Shown: positions 51,551-61,233 of the stretch, in pieces
How the letters are laid out: each line of letters starts with the position of its first letter
Numbering within the stretch: the stretch's first letter is position 1
Source: Fistulifera solaris
Taxonomy: Eukaryota > Bacillariophyta > Bacillariophyceae > Naviculales > Stauroneidaceae
NCBI GenBank assembly: GCA_030295235.1
Contig: AP026125.1
Location: 1,054,001 to 1,118,000, forward strand
DNA length: 64,000 nt
Direction of reading: 5' to 3'
Notes under the pieces: generated by a model
Database searches by the model: none
Told to the model about the DNA's origin: nothing
What the model saw: only the letters and a program-made list of their open reading frames with translations
Translations under genes and position numbers: made by a program

Positions 51551-52221
51551 ATGTTTTCGCTACGATTTCTCTTCAGCGTTTTCGCCCTCCTGATCCTCTC
51601 TGTCGTGACATCGGCCGATGATGTCGCCATCGGCTTGGAAGGTCTCCGACAAGCCGCTGCTGATCCGGCCATGTTGGCTCAATTGATGCAAGATATGCAA
51701 GATCCTGAAATTATGGCCGAAGCCAAGAAGATGATGGAATCTCCTGAATTTCAAAAACAAATGAAGAAGTTGTCGCAGTCGAAAGAATTCAAAGACACGA
51801 CGAAGCAGTTTGAACAGAAAATGAACGACCCGAACCACGCCGCCCAAATGGAAGCCAAAATGGAGCATATGATGAAAGTAGGTCAAGAGCAATTGAAGAA
51901 GAACGCCATGCAGGGTGTCGAAGGTGCCATGGCGGCCATGAACGACCCCCAGGTTGTGGCCGAAATGAGCAAGATGTTGAAAGATCCTAGCTTTGCGAAA
52001 CAATTGAAAGAAATGCAGAACTCTCCCGAGTTTCAGCAATACGTAAATGCGGTACGTTGGATCTCTTGCAATTTGTTCCTCGTTTTATAACGAAGCAAAT
52101 CGATTAGTCTCACGGACGATCACCCTGCGTTCATCTTTCACAGATGCAAGAAATGTTGCAAGACCCCGCAAAGAGAGCTCAATTCGATCGTGCAAGTGAG
52201 GCTGTCCGAAGCGCGCTGTAA
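51551..52221 (+). CDS. Secretory-pathway protein with STI1-like DP repeats
   Basis: Exon 1 (51551-52051) and exon 2 (52144-52221) are joined across a 92-base GT-AG intron; 192 residues, intact. It has a clear signal peptide (FLFSVFALLILSVVTSADD). The body is helical and Met-rich with repeating DP/SP-helix units: MLAQLMQDMQDPEIMAEAKK, ESPEFQKQMKKL, MNDPQVVAEMSKML, KDPSFAKQLKEMQNSPEFQQ, MQEMLQDPAKRAQF. This is the pattern of STI1/DP domains that bind hydrophobic helices in co-chaperones. No plastid cleavage Phe is seen, so ER, secreted or periplastidic location is open. Confidence 0.75.
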
Positions 52222-52524
52222 TTCTTTTATAGGCTTCGCACATAGAGAAAAGCGTTGTTGGCGTAAGCATGTCGTTTTTAATCATGAGATATCTTTCTAA
52301 TCCATCCGATTTGCAACACAAATGTGTTTTCTATTGCTTATTTTTCATTTGACGTGCTACGGTAGACTAGAAAGGCGGACAACGAGTAGTATAGTATGGA
52401 TTTCACCTTTCACGTGAAAGAGTGACTAGCGATTCGGGACTAGGTACTCTAATCGCTACAGTAATGGTGCCGCCCGCATAGGCAACGAAATATTCTTTTC
52501 TCACAAAAAAAGAACATTGACACA
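52222..52524. other. Intergenic, 303 bases
   Basis: Between the STI1-like gene and the hydrolase. Nothing recognised. Confidence 0.4.
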
Positions 52525-53890
52525 ATGGTTGCATTCATGACTGTTTTTACTTCTCTTTCATTCTCTCTCGGCTTGTTGCTGTCATTTTCGTCTACTGCAC
52601 GAGCATGGCATGCTTGTGACGCTGGAGGATTGTGCCCAGATCAGAATACGTGCTGCCCGAACGTCGACGACCCCACCGCATCGTTTTGTTTGCCCTCGAA
52701 AAATGAACGAGGAGGAAGTTGTTGCGTCGAACCGCACAACACGGGCTGTGGAGACGACTATTCGTGCGACAACGATGAAGACGGAACGCCTATATGTCAA
52801 AAGACGAACGATGATAATGAAGATGCGCCCGAGCATCTTCCCCGTTATCGAGCTTGTTCGCTGCCGTGGGATGCCTTGACACAGATTCACGGGCTTGTCA
52901 TCGATTCTACAACCCCCGATGGACCCGTTGCAGCTTACATGTCTACCGGTAGCTCGTTAAATCATGTCCACGATCATATTAAGACGCTATTTGTGGTAGT
53001 ACATGGTTCCGGACGAAACGTTGAAGATTATTTTTGTTCGGCGCATGCTGCTTTACCGAATCCAGATACGACGCTACTCATTGCGCCGTGGCTTATGGCA
53101 CCGGGTGACGAAAGCGACTCTTTGTATTTCCCAATGAACCTCTGCGATGGGCGGAATACGGTCCTGTACACGATGACGTTCCCTTCTTTCATACATGGAG
53201 GTACGGAGCCGATGCCACCAATGCACCTGTGAGCTCGTATGCGGTAGTTGACCGGATACTTGAGTAATAGCCACGGCGTCACTGCCCCGCTTACGAGAAA
53301 TAATCGTTACGGGGCATTCCGCCGGTGGACAATTTGCCCAGCGATGGGCGCTCTTGTCGAATAGTCACGTATGGAAAACACATCCTGTACGAGTTGTGGT
53401 CGCGAATCCTCGGAGCTTCTGCTTTCTTTCTGCCGAACGTCTCATCAACGGTACTTGGCAGATACCCAACGAAGAAGATTGTCCCGTCTACAACGAATGG
53501 GAGTGGGGACTGGGACCAGGAGATTGGTTATCAACACCCTACAAGGATCAAGCGATCGATGATGTCGGAGGAGTCGACGAAATCATTCGCCGATATCCCT
53601 CGCGAGATATAGTATATTTGGCGGGCGAACAAGATATAATTCCCAATGGTGACTGCCAAGACCAGCTCCAAGGCGCATTCCGTCGTGTTCGTAGTGAAAA
53701 TTTCATGGCATCTCTCGAACGAATTTATCACCGCCCGGTTCATCGTCGCTACGTAGCGTCCGGTATCCCCCACGACCACACATTGCTTTATCAAAGTCCA
53801 GAAGGACAGCAAGCTCTGTTTGGTGACAGTGAAGCGGACATGAAAGGCTCTTGGCAAAGAGAAGAAATTACAGAAACTAAGGTCCAGTAA
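52525..53890 (+). CDS. Secreted alpha/beta hydrolase with Cys-rich N-terminal domain (two frame breaks)
   Basis: The ATG at 52525 gives a signal peptide (SLSFSLGLLLSFSSTARA), then a compact domain with ten Cys (CDAGGLCPDQNTCCPN, SFCLP, GGSCCVEPHNTGC) resembling granulin. The catalytic part has TLFVVVHGSGRNVEDYF (oxyanion region) and, in a second frame, the nucleophile elbow VTGHSAGGQFAQRW. It then continues through GPGDWLSTPYKDQA, VYLAGEQDIIPN (acid) and SGIPHDHTLLYQS (His). The frame changes twice: at G3 53149-53151 (one G short, then EYGPVHDDVPFFHTW) and near 53258-53264 (one base short, between DRILE and VIATASLPRLREI). All triad elements are present, so an active enzyme is likely if the breaks are errors. 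Confidence 0.78.
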
Positions 53891-54123
53891 CGGTACCGGT
53901 ACCTACCCTTGTAGTCAGTCCCGTGAGACCCACGAACTAAATAGAATGCAAACGTCACAAAACAGCAAAAACGAATGCGTCGATCGATCGCAGACATTTT
54001 TTCGTCCACGTCTCGTTTTTGCGCGTCTTTCTCCTTTCTGTGCGACGATGATGGCAATGTGAATGAATACTTCATAATGATTGCGACATATCAGACGTAC
54101 GTAGTATATATTTCAGACCAACC

Positions 54124-55101
54124 ATGTCTCCTAAAACTATTTGCGTCCTTGACAATCGAGATTCCCCACTATGGGATCGATTTCTGGGTGCTTTAGGGGT
54201 GGGTTCGTTTGTGACGCTCTGGCTTTCGTCGCTGGCATCGCCATTGGTGTTTTACAAAGCCGTGCGCGGTGAAAATTATGTTGTCGCCACTTCACTTTTC
54301 GCCACAGCCGTTCTCGCGTATTTGCCTTGGGAACGAGGCACTTTGAGTCGTTCTATTCGTATGTTCCTGTATCGCTATCACCCCAAGTACTACCGCTCCT
54401 GTAAAGTTCTATTTGAAGAGTGCTTACCGGATGCGGCCGATAAAACTCCCACATTTTACGCGGTGCATCCACACGGTGCTTTCACTTTGGGATGGGCGTG
54501 CATGTACTGCCTGCCAGAGTTGGAGTCAGTGCGATTCAATTTTGCGTCGGCACTCTTTGCCACGCCATTGATTCGTTTATTCACTCGCGTGGTGGGTAAA
54601 CCGGGCGCTGCCTCAAAAGGAGCCATGGTCAGGTGCATGGAAAAGCAGCAAGACATGGCTTTGTTGCCTGGTGGTTTTGAAGAAGCGACAATTACCTCAC
54701 TTCAGCATGACCGTGTGTTCATTCAAAAACGCACAGGTTTCGTACGACTGTGTTTACAGTATGGCTATCAAATACGACCCGTGTATGTGTTTGGCGAAAA
54801 GAAACTGTTTTGGAACATACAAGGAGCTTTCCCTTTCCGCCTAGTGATGAACCGTTACAAAATTCCTGGTATCCTGATCTGGGGCAACTCCATCATTCCC
54901 ATTCTGCCCAAGGCGTCTTCTGATTTGTTGGTTGTCATAGGTGCTCCCATCCGCATTCCTCAAATATCGAATCCAACTGCCGAAGACGTGAAGTTCTGGC
55001 ATTCCAAGTACATGGCCGCTTTGCAGAAACTGTTTGAAGAACACAAAGAGGCGGCCTACGGAGTAGACGAGGCGAAAGTAACAAAGCTTGAAGTTTGGTA
55101 A
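54124..55101 (+). CDS. DGAT2: Acyl-CoA:diacylglycerol acyltransferase, type 2
   Basis: DGAT2 makes triacylglycerol from diacylglycerol and acyl-CoA at the ER and lipid droplets. It is an intact 325-residue frame from an ATG at 54124. Hydrophobic hairpin at residues ~24-70, then MFLYRYHPKYYRS, the active-site HPHG (115-118, TFYAVHPHGAF), SKGAMVRCMEKQQDMALLPG (R.G / LPGG block), PGGFEEATITS, RTGFVRLCLQYG, PVYVFGEKKLFW and VVIGAPIRIPQI. The Phe-Tyr-Ala before HPHG replaces the YxFxxHPHG pattern only slightly. Diatoms carry several DGAT2 paralogues; which one this is cannot be stated. Confidence 0.94.
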   Translation: MSPKTICVLDNRDSPLWDRFLGALGVGSFVTLWLSSLASPLVFYKAVRGENYVVATSLFATAVLAYLPWERGTLSRSIRMFLYRYHPKYYRSCKVLFEECLPDAADKTPTFYAVHPHGAFTLGWACMYCLPELESVRFNFASALFATPLIRLFTRVVGKPGAASKGAMVRCMEKQQDMALLPGGFEEATITSLQHDRVFIQKRTGFVRLCLQYGYQIRPVYVFGEKKLFWNIQGAFPFRLVMNRYKIPGILIWGNSIIPILPKASSDLLVVIGAPIRIPQISNPTAEDVKFWHSKYMAALQKLFEEHKEAAYGVDEAKVTKLEVW

Positions 55102-55575
55102 TAATGCGGCGAATGGATTGAAATTAATATTTATTTGTGCGTTTTTCTGTTTGATGATTCACATGACAAGGCTATTTGCTAATGGAGCCTCGTAGCTAAG
55201 ACTGAAAAGTGGTGCTATGCTAATTTGCTGTGATGCTGTAATCAGGTTATTCACAACTAATCGAGTATTAAAGTCAAAATTTTTTACTACCATCGTTTCG
55301 GAAAAAGAGATAAATTAACCTCATGCATGGATCAGAATCATCAATGCCTCGACACACTTAAAATGTCCGGGACTGATTTCAAGTTGAGTCGGGCTTTCCG
55401 TAAACCATCTCTTTGCGCTATAGTTGAATTTCTTAGTACCGGTACGATAGAGGGAAATCGACGACGACACGACAACGAAAAAAATGACAAAAATTACTCA
55501 CTCATTGTCGTTCATAGTCTATCTTCATTATCATCTTCGTTACCATCCGAATATTAAAAACATAGAGGATGAGCC
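55102..55575. other. Intergenic, 474 bases
   Basis: Between DGAT2 and the histidine phosphatase. A small open frame at 55327-55557 is Ser-rich at its end and unconvincing. Confidence 0.4.
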
Positions 55576-56427
55576 ATGTCGTCGGCTGTATCTTTGAAAG
55601 CAGATATGTTGTCGAGCGCCTCCTTGAATCACGCACTTCAAGAAAAAGCAGAGCACATGGAAGGCATGGAAGATGTCGTTACAGCTATGCGTCGGAAACC
55701 ACTTCAGATTCGTGCCTATTCCCTTGAAAATGCCCCGCAGCAAATTTCCAATTCACTCAAAATAGTTCATTTCGTCAGACACGGCCAAGGCTTTCACAAT
55801 CTCATGGCAGATATTGCTCGAGAACAAGGACGAAAATGGGTTTCGAACATAAAATCACCCGACAACCCTTATACAGCACCCGAGATTGTGGATGCTCCTC
55901 TGACAGAAAAGGGACGCCAGCAAGCTTTATTGTTACAAAAACATGTTGCTGAACTGCAACATGCGCCCGAATTAGTGGTACTATCCCCCAATTGTCGAGC
56001 CCTACAAACGGGGCTACTAGCCTTTGAAAGTCTCTTGCCGACCCAACCGGGAGAACCAGGGAAAGCACGTTTCGTGGCGCACGAAATGGTGCGGGAAGAA
56101 TTTGGTGTCCATTGCTGTGATCAGCGACGTTCTGTCTCTCGACAGTCACGGGAATTTCCGTACGTGGACTTTTCATTGCTTGAAAGTGATGAAGATAGAC
56201 TGTTTCGAGAGGAAAGTCGGGAGACCAAACTGGAGGTTGGAGAACGTGTGTATAGCTTCATGGAATGGCTTTCCGAACGAACGGAACGTCATGTGGCTGT
56301 TTCGAGTCACTCAGCATGGTTGTTGACTGTTTTTAATGGTGTATGTCAGAGCGACGACAGATTGAAAGATTGGTTCCTTACCGGAGAGATGCGCAGCGTC
56401 GTTTTAGAATTTTTTAAAGAGGGATAA
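55576..56427 (+). CDS. Histidine-phosphatase (phosphoglycerate mutase-like) protein
   Basis: This is an intact 283-residue frame with ATG at 55576. The catalytic signature is KIVHFVRHGQGFHN (Arg68-His69-Gly70), followed by DAPLTEKGRQQALLLQKHV, VVLSPNCRALQTGLLAFE (second Arg), VREEFGVHCCDQRRS and a late VAVSSHSAWLLTVFNG (second His). This is the layout of the broad-specificity PGM-like phosphatases rather than glycolytic mutase. The ~60-residue N-terminus has no targeting features. The substrate is unknown. Confidence 0.87.
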   Translation: MSSAVSLKADMLSSASLNHALQEKAEHMEGMEDVVTAMRRKPLQIRAYSLENAPQQISNSLKIVHFVRHGQGFHNLMADIAREQGRKWVSNIKSPDNPYTAPEIVDAPLTEKGRQQALLLQKHVAELQHAPELVVLSPNCRALQTGLLAFESLLPTQPGEPGKARFVAHEMVREEFGVHCCDQRRSVSRQSREFPYVDFSLLESDEDRLFREESRETKLEVGERVYSFMEWLSERTERHVAVSSHSAWLLTVFNGVCQSDDRLKDWFLTGEMRSVVLEFFKEG

Positions 56428-56491
56428 CTATGCTTATGACAAACATTGGTAATAGTAATTCGTTGATATGTCTTACATCATATCGCTAGTT

Positions 56492-57550
56492 TTATAATGA
56501 GTTAGCAATCGAATAAGACAGTGCACCGATCAGCGCCAGGGTGATTCCCAATATATTCAGGTTAGAAAAAGGATGTCCACCAAACATGGCTCTTCCTGCA
56601 AGTATGATTGCCAGACGACGCATTGAGTCACAGGCACCGTACGTGATGGGTTGTACAAGTTTGACAAACATTAAAGAGAGCATGTACTCTAAATGGTAGG
56701 CGGTGACCGCCATGACTGTCAACCACGGCGGTGGAATATCTGCTTGTTCAGCAAGCGGTGTCCGTCGAGACTGTGACTTTGTTCTTGCTGCAAATTGGTC
56801 TTTCAAGCTTCCCAAAACTGTCATAAACACTGACAAGCCGAAGCCCACGGCCACCATGGCGCGCTGCGCAGCCAGACCACTGATTCCTGCCTTGACCATC
56901 GCCTTCTTACTCGTCACATTTAAAGCACTCTGGGCGGTCGTAGAAACCATTGCGGCGAGAAACCCTAGTAATTCAAACGTCGGTGAATTCCAGGATGCCG
57001 CAGCAATGCCAATGGCAATCGGCACTAATGAAAGGAGTGCTCGAGTATTCGGTAAAGTAGTCATTCCGTCCATTAATATTGTCAAGAGTACGGTCATGAG
57101 CGGGATCGCACATTTTGAGGTGTAAGTGAGAGATATCCCGATTCGATTCAAACTAATAGAGTTTGCGTAATTCGCAATAAACAGAAAGATTGCAGGTAGC
57201 GTAAAATGCGGAATGTTGGTGAGAGTCGACTGGACTCGTTGAGCGATCAAATGTAAATTGGGATGTAGCAAAAGTCCCATCAGCAGCGAGCCACCGAATC
57301 GGCAGATGGTTAAAAGAGCAGGTCGTGAAATTCGTGTCGTCAAAAATGGCTTTTGTTTGGATACCGATGGATCGTATCGAAGAAACGCACTTGTCGAGTA
57401 AGTGGTAAAGAAGGCACTCGAAATCACCCAAGCAGCACCAACCACCAAAGAATGCGTCGGAAAGCTAAGAAGCAGCTTTGAAGCCCCAATACTAGGTGCT
57501 GCCGTGGCTACCTCCGGAAGGCTAGAGAGCGATAAAGTAGCGATATCCAT
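56492..57550 (-). CDS. Drug/metabolite transporter, triose-phosphate-translocator type
   Basis: The ATG at 57550 (MDIATLSLSSLPEV) gives 352 residues; the open frame above it offers only a TTG. About ten hydrophobic helices. TPT-like features: LLSFPTHSLVVGAAWVISSA, IGISLTYTSKCAIPLMTVLL (helix 3-4 equivalent), LGFLAAMVSTTAQSALNVTS (typical TPT/NST helix 6), and VKLVQPITYGACDSMRRLAI followed by LGITLALIGALSYS at the end. A polar loop before the last pair contains RTKSQSRRTP. It could move a sugar phosphate or nucleotide sugar. There is no plastid presequence, so Golgi/ER is as likely as the plastid outer membranes. It is convergent with the phosphatase, 64 bases apart. Confidence 0.8.
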   Translation of the reverse strand: MDIATLSLSSLPEVATAAPSIGASKLLLSFPTHSLVVGAAWVISSAFFTTYSTSAFLRYDPSVSKQKPFLTTRISRPALLTICRFGGSLLMGLLLHPNLHLIAQRVQSTLTNIPHFTLPAIFLFIANYANSISLNRIGISLTYTSKCAIPLMTVLLTILMDGMTTLPNTRALLSLVPIAIGIAAASWNSPTFELLGFLAAMVSTTAQSALNVTSKKAMVKAGISGLAAQRAMVAVGFGLSVFMTVLGSLKDQFAARTKSQSRRTPLAEQADIPPPWLTVMAVTAYHLEYMLSLMFVKLVQPITYGACDSMRRLAIILAGRAMFGGHPFSNLNILGITLALIGALSYSIANSL

Positions 57551-58075
57551 TCCTTTCCCTAGCGACCGCGGCGAACGAGCAAAAGTGAATCTAACAGCTT
57601 GGACGATAATAAGTAGCGATGAACGGGGAAAGCTGACTTTTTGCAAGTAGGAAAAGTCTCTTATTACGTCGGGTATGCTGGTGGTAGCAATAGGAAAAGG
57701 TTCCCTTAGACGAATCTTCTTCGCAGCAATGAAGTTATTATTGTGCGATCTTCGCGTTTCTCATCAAAATTATGACAAACATCACAATCGCGATGTCGTT
57801 TTTCTGACTACTACGTGACCACGTAGATCCTACACAACAACGAACTCAAGTCCTAGCGGTACCTGACGTCTTTCCGTCGCTCTTTTGAATGCATTATTTT
57901 GCGCGAGGCGCGAATAGAGCCAAAAAAATAATAAAGCACCTCGTCGTTTTTATCAATCTGCGTCTAGAGTCATTCATTGTTGCCAATTGCCAAACTTTTC
58001 GCACCTTTTACAAAGCATTTGCAACCCCGCATATCGTCTGAGTGCAGGCAGAAACATCAGCGGGGCGAAGAAAAG
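57551..58075. other. Divergent promoter, 525 bases
   Basis: Between the TPT-type transporter (minus) and a plastid-type protein (plus). It contains the inverted repeat CTACGTG-AC-CACGTAG (57811-57826) and a GCGCGAGGCGCG stretch near 57901-57912. Confidence 0.45.
57811..57826. promoter_or_regulatory. Paired ACGT-core inverted repeat
   Basis: CTACGTG and CACGTAG, exact complements separated by two bases. Such paired ACGT cores are typical bZIP-type sites. Placement in a divergent promoter supports a regulatory role, by inference only. Confidence 0.35.
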
Positions 58076-60025
58076 ATGGGAAAAACGAATGGATTGCCGA
58101 TCATCGTCGCGCTCTCATTTTTGTTGCACACAACAACAGCGTGGAGTTTAAACATCGTACACATTTCCCATCCACGAGTAGCAACATGTTCACGGACATC
58201 TTTGTGGGTAGTTCCTGGAGCTGATATAGAACAACCACCAGTAGAGAATTTCGATTCATCGACGCTACAAGAGAGTACGGACCCATCGGCTGGGGATATT
58301 CCTCTGCTAGTTTCGCGAGGAAAAGTCAATGAGATTGATTTCTGTATCGCTCCGGCGGATGTTTCATTATCGCGAGCGTACGGAACGACTACATCACAAA
58401 CCACGACTGCTCAACCGACCTTGTCGCTGACACGAGCCCTCAATAACGCTTCGAACCGAGCCGTCCGGCGCATCATTCTCGCACGTTCCTGGCCTTCCGC
58501 GGAAGCTCTCAATCTTAGTCTGCGACAGGTTGCCAAAGTGGAAAAGGAACGAGAAGAAGCTGCGCAGATGGCTACTAAGTCGACGAATGGGGAAGCGGAT
58601 GATAGCAACACTGCGAGATGCCCTGTTCCCCGTCCTATTCTTAATGTCTTGACGCGTCGTCGCAAAGACAAACAAGACAAGGCCAAGACAACAGACGACA
58701 AAGAAACGCCAATTCCACGTAGTAGGACTGACACAGAGTATATTCATGATCAAATCAAAAATTTTAAAGAGCGGTACGGAAAGCTTCCTGGATACAGTGT
58801 GGCCCAAGACTATTTGGAAGCAATTCTTTGTTTGGCTACTTCCGGTGTTGAATCGACGACGGTGGCTAATGTTTTGCAAGATGGTGTTTATGACGAAGCA
58901 TACAAGAGAGTTATTGCTGTTCTCAACAGTGTCGGAATTGTTTTTGAAGTTGATCCGGAGACGAAACGCCAGAAGATCGCGTCGAAAATCATTGATCAAG
59001 ATATCTGTTTGTCGATGATCGACAAGATTCAGCTGCGCAACCCAGTACCCGATCCCGTAGTTGCAAACACCCTATCTTCGGAAAATACTGCATCAGAAGA
59101 AGATTACCAGATTACTAAAGAGGACCTGGGCGGAGTTTTGCTCAGTGCCAAAGAACCCAGCATGACACGACAACTCAACTCGTTGGCCAACATTGTGGAA
59201 CGCGCTCTTCTCTTTGGCGGTGACCAAGAACTTCTTGTTCTAGCAGAAACGCTGGATGCTGATCGCGCCGCATTTGTGGATCGATGGTACCCAGACACGG
59301 GTGGTCTCGATGAGGATAAACCGTGGGATGCCGAGAGGCGTCCCGGAGTGCAGTTCCTGAACTGCTTAGTACATCTCTTGCGTGACTGCTACACGAATGG
59401 TGTTGTTACTACACTAGACCCGCCTTTTGCTTTGGCAAACAGTTATGCCAATGCTTATGAACGCCTGGTAGCGTCAGTTGTAGAGCTAGGAAGTGGATAT
59501 TTGAAACCGGTACCCAGTGATATACTCGCTCTGCCAAAGCCTCGCACCGCCCAAGAGGAACTAGGTCGCTTCGCCGTTTGGGAAACGACTTTCCGACAGC
59601 GACAAGATCCGGATGTATTAATCAACAATAATCCCAGCGACTTAGTAGGTACATGGGAAGTTCGCGATGTTATCGCAGGTGAAACGATAGGTACTACCTC
59701 CGTGAAGTTGCTGGAGAGCGGTAGTGTTCAAGTGAAAGAGCCTTTGGAAGGATTGACGTGGAGGTTGGATCCAGGACCCACACATTTAGATACATGCACC
59801 TTTCAAGTACTCAGCAGTGATGGGACCGTCCTTCAGTATCGGGGTTTCCTCGACAGAGGCGCCAGACTAGAGGCTCGTTTTTCCAAACGACCCATCCGTA
59901 TAAGAGGTTCGGTTCAATTTCAAATGCGTGATGGTTCGATCGACTACTATAAAGATATTTTGCCGATTAATTACAAATCGGGGACAACAAAGTTTATCAT
60001 GACGAAGATCGATGGTGAGCAATAA
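58076..60025 (+). CDS. Plastid-type protein of unknown function, 649 aa
   Basis: The ATG at 58076 starts a signal peptide (NGLPIIVALSFLLHTTTAW) followed by SLN, close to the diatom plastid cleavage pattern with aromatic Trp. The middle contains Lys/Asp-rich linkers and a helical domain (YIHDQIKNFKERYGKLPGY, QDYLEAILCLATSGVES). The last ~110 residues form a beta-rich module: DLVGTWEVRDVIAGETIGTT, SVQVKEPLEGLTWRLDPG, TCTFQVLSSDGTVLQYRG, similar to lipocalin-like PAP/fibrillin ends. The frame is intact. No catalytic motif is recognised. Thylakoid or plastid lipid association is only a guess. Confidence 0.7.
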   Translation: MGKTNGLPIIVALSFLLHTTTAWSLNIVHISHPRVATCSRTSLWVVPGADIEQPPVENFDSSTLQESTDPSAGDIPLLVSRGKVNEIDFCIAPADVSLSRAYGTTTSQTTTAQPTLSLTRALNNASNRAVRRIILARSWPSAEALNLSLRQVAKVEKEREEAAQMATKSTNGEADDSNTARCPVPRPILNVLTRRRKDKQDKAKTTDDKETPIPRSRTDTEYIHDQIKNFKERYGKLPGYSVAQDYLEAILCLATSGVESTTVANVLQDGVYDEAYKRVIAVLNSVGIVFEVDPETKRQKIASKIIDQDICLSMIDKIQLRNPVPDPVVANTLSSENTASEEDYQITKEDLGGVLLSAKEPSMTRQLNSLANIVERALLFGGDQELLVLAETLDADRAAFVDRWYPDTGGLDEDKPWDAERRPGVQFLNCLVHLLRDCYTNGVVTTLDPPFALANSYANAYERLVASVVELGSGYLKPVPSDILALPKPRTAQEELGRFAVWETTFRQRQDPDVLINNNPSDLVGTWEVRDVIAGETIGTTSVKLLESGSVQVKEPLEGLTWRLDPGPTHLDTCTFQVLSSDGTVLQYRGFLDRGARLEARFSKRPIRIRGSVQFQMRDGSIDYYKDILPINYKSGTTKFIMTKIDGEQ

Positions 60026-60081
60026 TGTAAGTTCGGTGTACTTAATATAAATACATTGCTACTTTTGTTAGTTAAATGTCA

Positions 60082-60759
60082 CTACCTCCTATGTTGGTTG
60101 CGCGGGGCGGACTGGTTGTTGTTTCGACGATGAGGTTGCTTTGATTGTACCAACGCTAATCTATTCTTATGCGGTTTCGACATCAAATGCTCTTTCAACT
60201 GCGCAGGACTGGTAAGCTGCTTCCGACACAATTTGCAGTACGACGCTTTGCGCTCAACCTCAACGGCTGTGATATGAAATTCACTTTTCTGGTGCTCAAC
60301 AAATTCTTGCTCTGAGGTGTATTGTTTCGCACAAACTCTACAGTAGAACGGTAAGCGCTCCGCAGATCGCGGCTTGTAACCATCGAGTAACTCTTTCACA
60401 GCTGCTCTAAGTCCATCTTTCGATTCAACGACCTTCTTACGCTTCAATGGCTCCACTGGTCGATCAATCCCTTTCAGAGGACGCTTCTTGTTGCTGGGCA
60501 AAAGATGTTCCGGAAGCTTGCCTATGCGTTCTGTTTCTACAGATGATAGATTCAGCACCTTTCGGTCATTACTGTCTGACTCATCGTCCGAGCTACTAGA
60601 GTCCTGAGATGAATCATCGCTGTTTTCAAGCTCAGCTTCTAATCGTTTGATCTCGTCATCAATATCGACGTCGGCTCGATCCGACGCCAGCTCGTTCTTA
60701 GCACTTTTCTCAATTCGCCGGCGTAGCAGCTCCGCCGCTAAAATTGGGGGCTCCGACAT
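60082..60759 (-). CDS. U1-type C2H2 zinc-finger protein, 225 aa
   Basis: This is an intact frame from an ATG at 60759. The N-terminal half is helical then acidic and Ser-rich (DSSQDSSSSDDESDSND). The C-terminal half has two U1-type fingers: FYCRVCAKQYTSEQEFVEHQ ending KSEFH, and SYCKLCRKQLTSPAQLKEHL ending SKPHKNR. The tail is Arg/Asn/Gln-rich (RRNNNQSAPRNQHRR). U1-type finger pairs bind double-stranded or ribosomal RNA, so a role in RNA processing or ribosome assembly is likely; the specific orthologue is not clear. It is convergent with the 58-kb gene, 56 bases apart. Confidence 0.82.
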   Translation of the reverse strand: MSEPPILAAELLRRRIEKSAKNELASDRADVDIDDEIKRLEAELENSDDSSQDSSSSDDESDSNDRKVLNLSSVETERIGKLPEHLLPSNKKRPLKGIDRPVEPLKRKKVVESKDGLRAAVKELLDGYKPRSAERLPFYCRVCAKQYTSEQEFVEHQKSEFHITAVEVERKASYCKLCRKQLTSPAQLKEHLMSKPHKNRLALVQSKQPHRRNNNQSAPRNQHRR

Positions 60760-61233
60760 TTACGAAAGGAAAATAGCTATCCTCTAAATTTTTGTTATAA
60801 TAAAGACGATATTCAATGGGGCGAGACAATATAGGCGATGCTTACTGGCACTGGTGTGTTGTTTGCACCAAGAGGTTTGCAAGGAGCAGGGCGGGGGAAA
60901 AGGCGTGGAAGGAATGAATGTGAATGGGCTGTGGCAAAGGCGGATTCCAATTAAATCAATAGATACCAGTACGATGTTATTCGAATTTTTCTGGATGCGG
61001 AAATGTAACATACAGTAAAACTCACAGTAAGGAAGACGATATGATACACTCTAAAAAAAAAAAAAATAAAAAAAAAAAAAGTGATGTCAGCGATTTCGAC
61101 GCTTTTGATGTTGATGATGGGCGACGAAAACAACACATTGCTTCGCAAAAACCGTGCTCGCATACAAAGCATTTATTTTCTTGTCATGTAGGAAGAGCCT
61201 GTGTCACTAATTGGATAGCTAGCAGTTTATTCG
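60760..61233. other. Intergenic, 474 bases with a long A-run
   Basis: The region contains a near-continuous adenine stretch (61051-61080, interrupted by one T). This lies in the divergent promoter of the zinc-finger gene and the plastid-type protein. No gene seen. Confidence 0.5.

Noticed and set aside
1478-53890. Programmed frameshifting (as in Euplotes) as the cause of the many frame breaks
   Set aside because: Breaks occur at varied homopolymers of several bases, in both directions, and not at AAA-stop sites.
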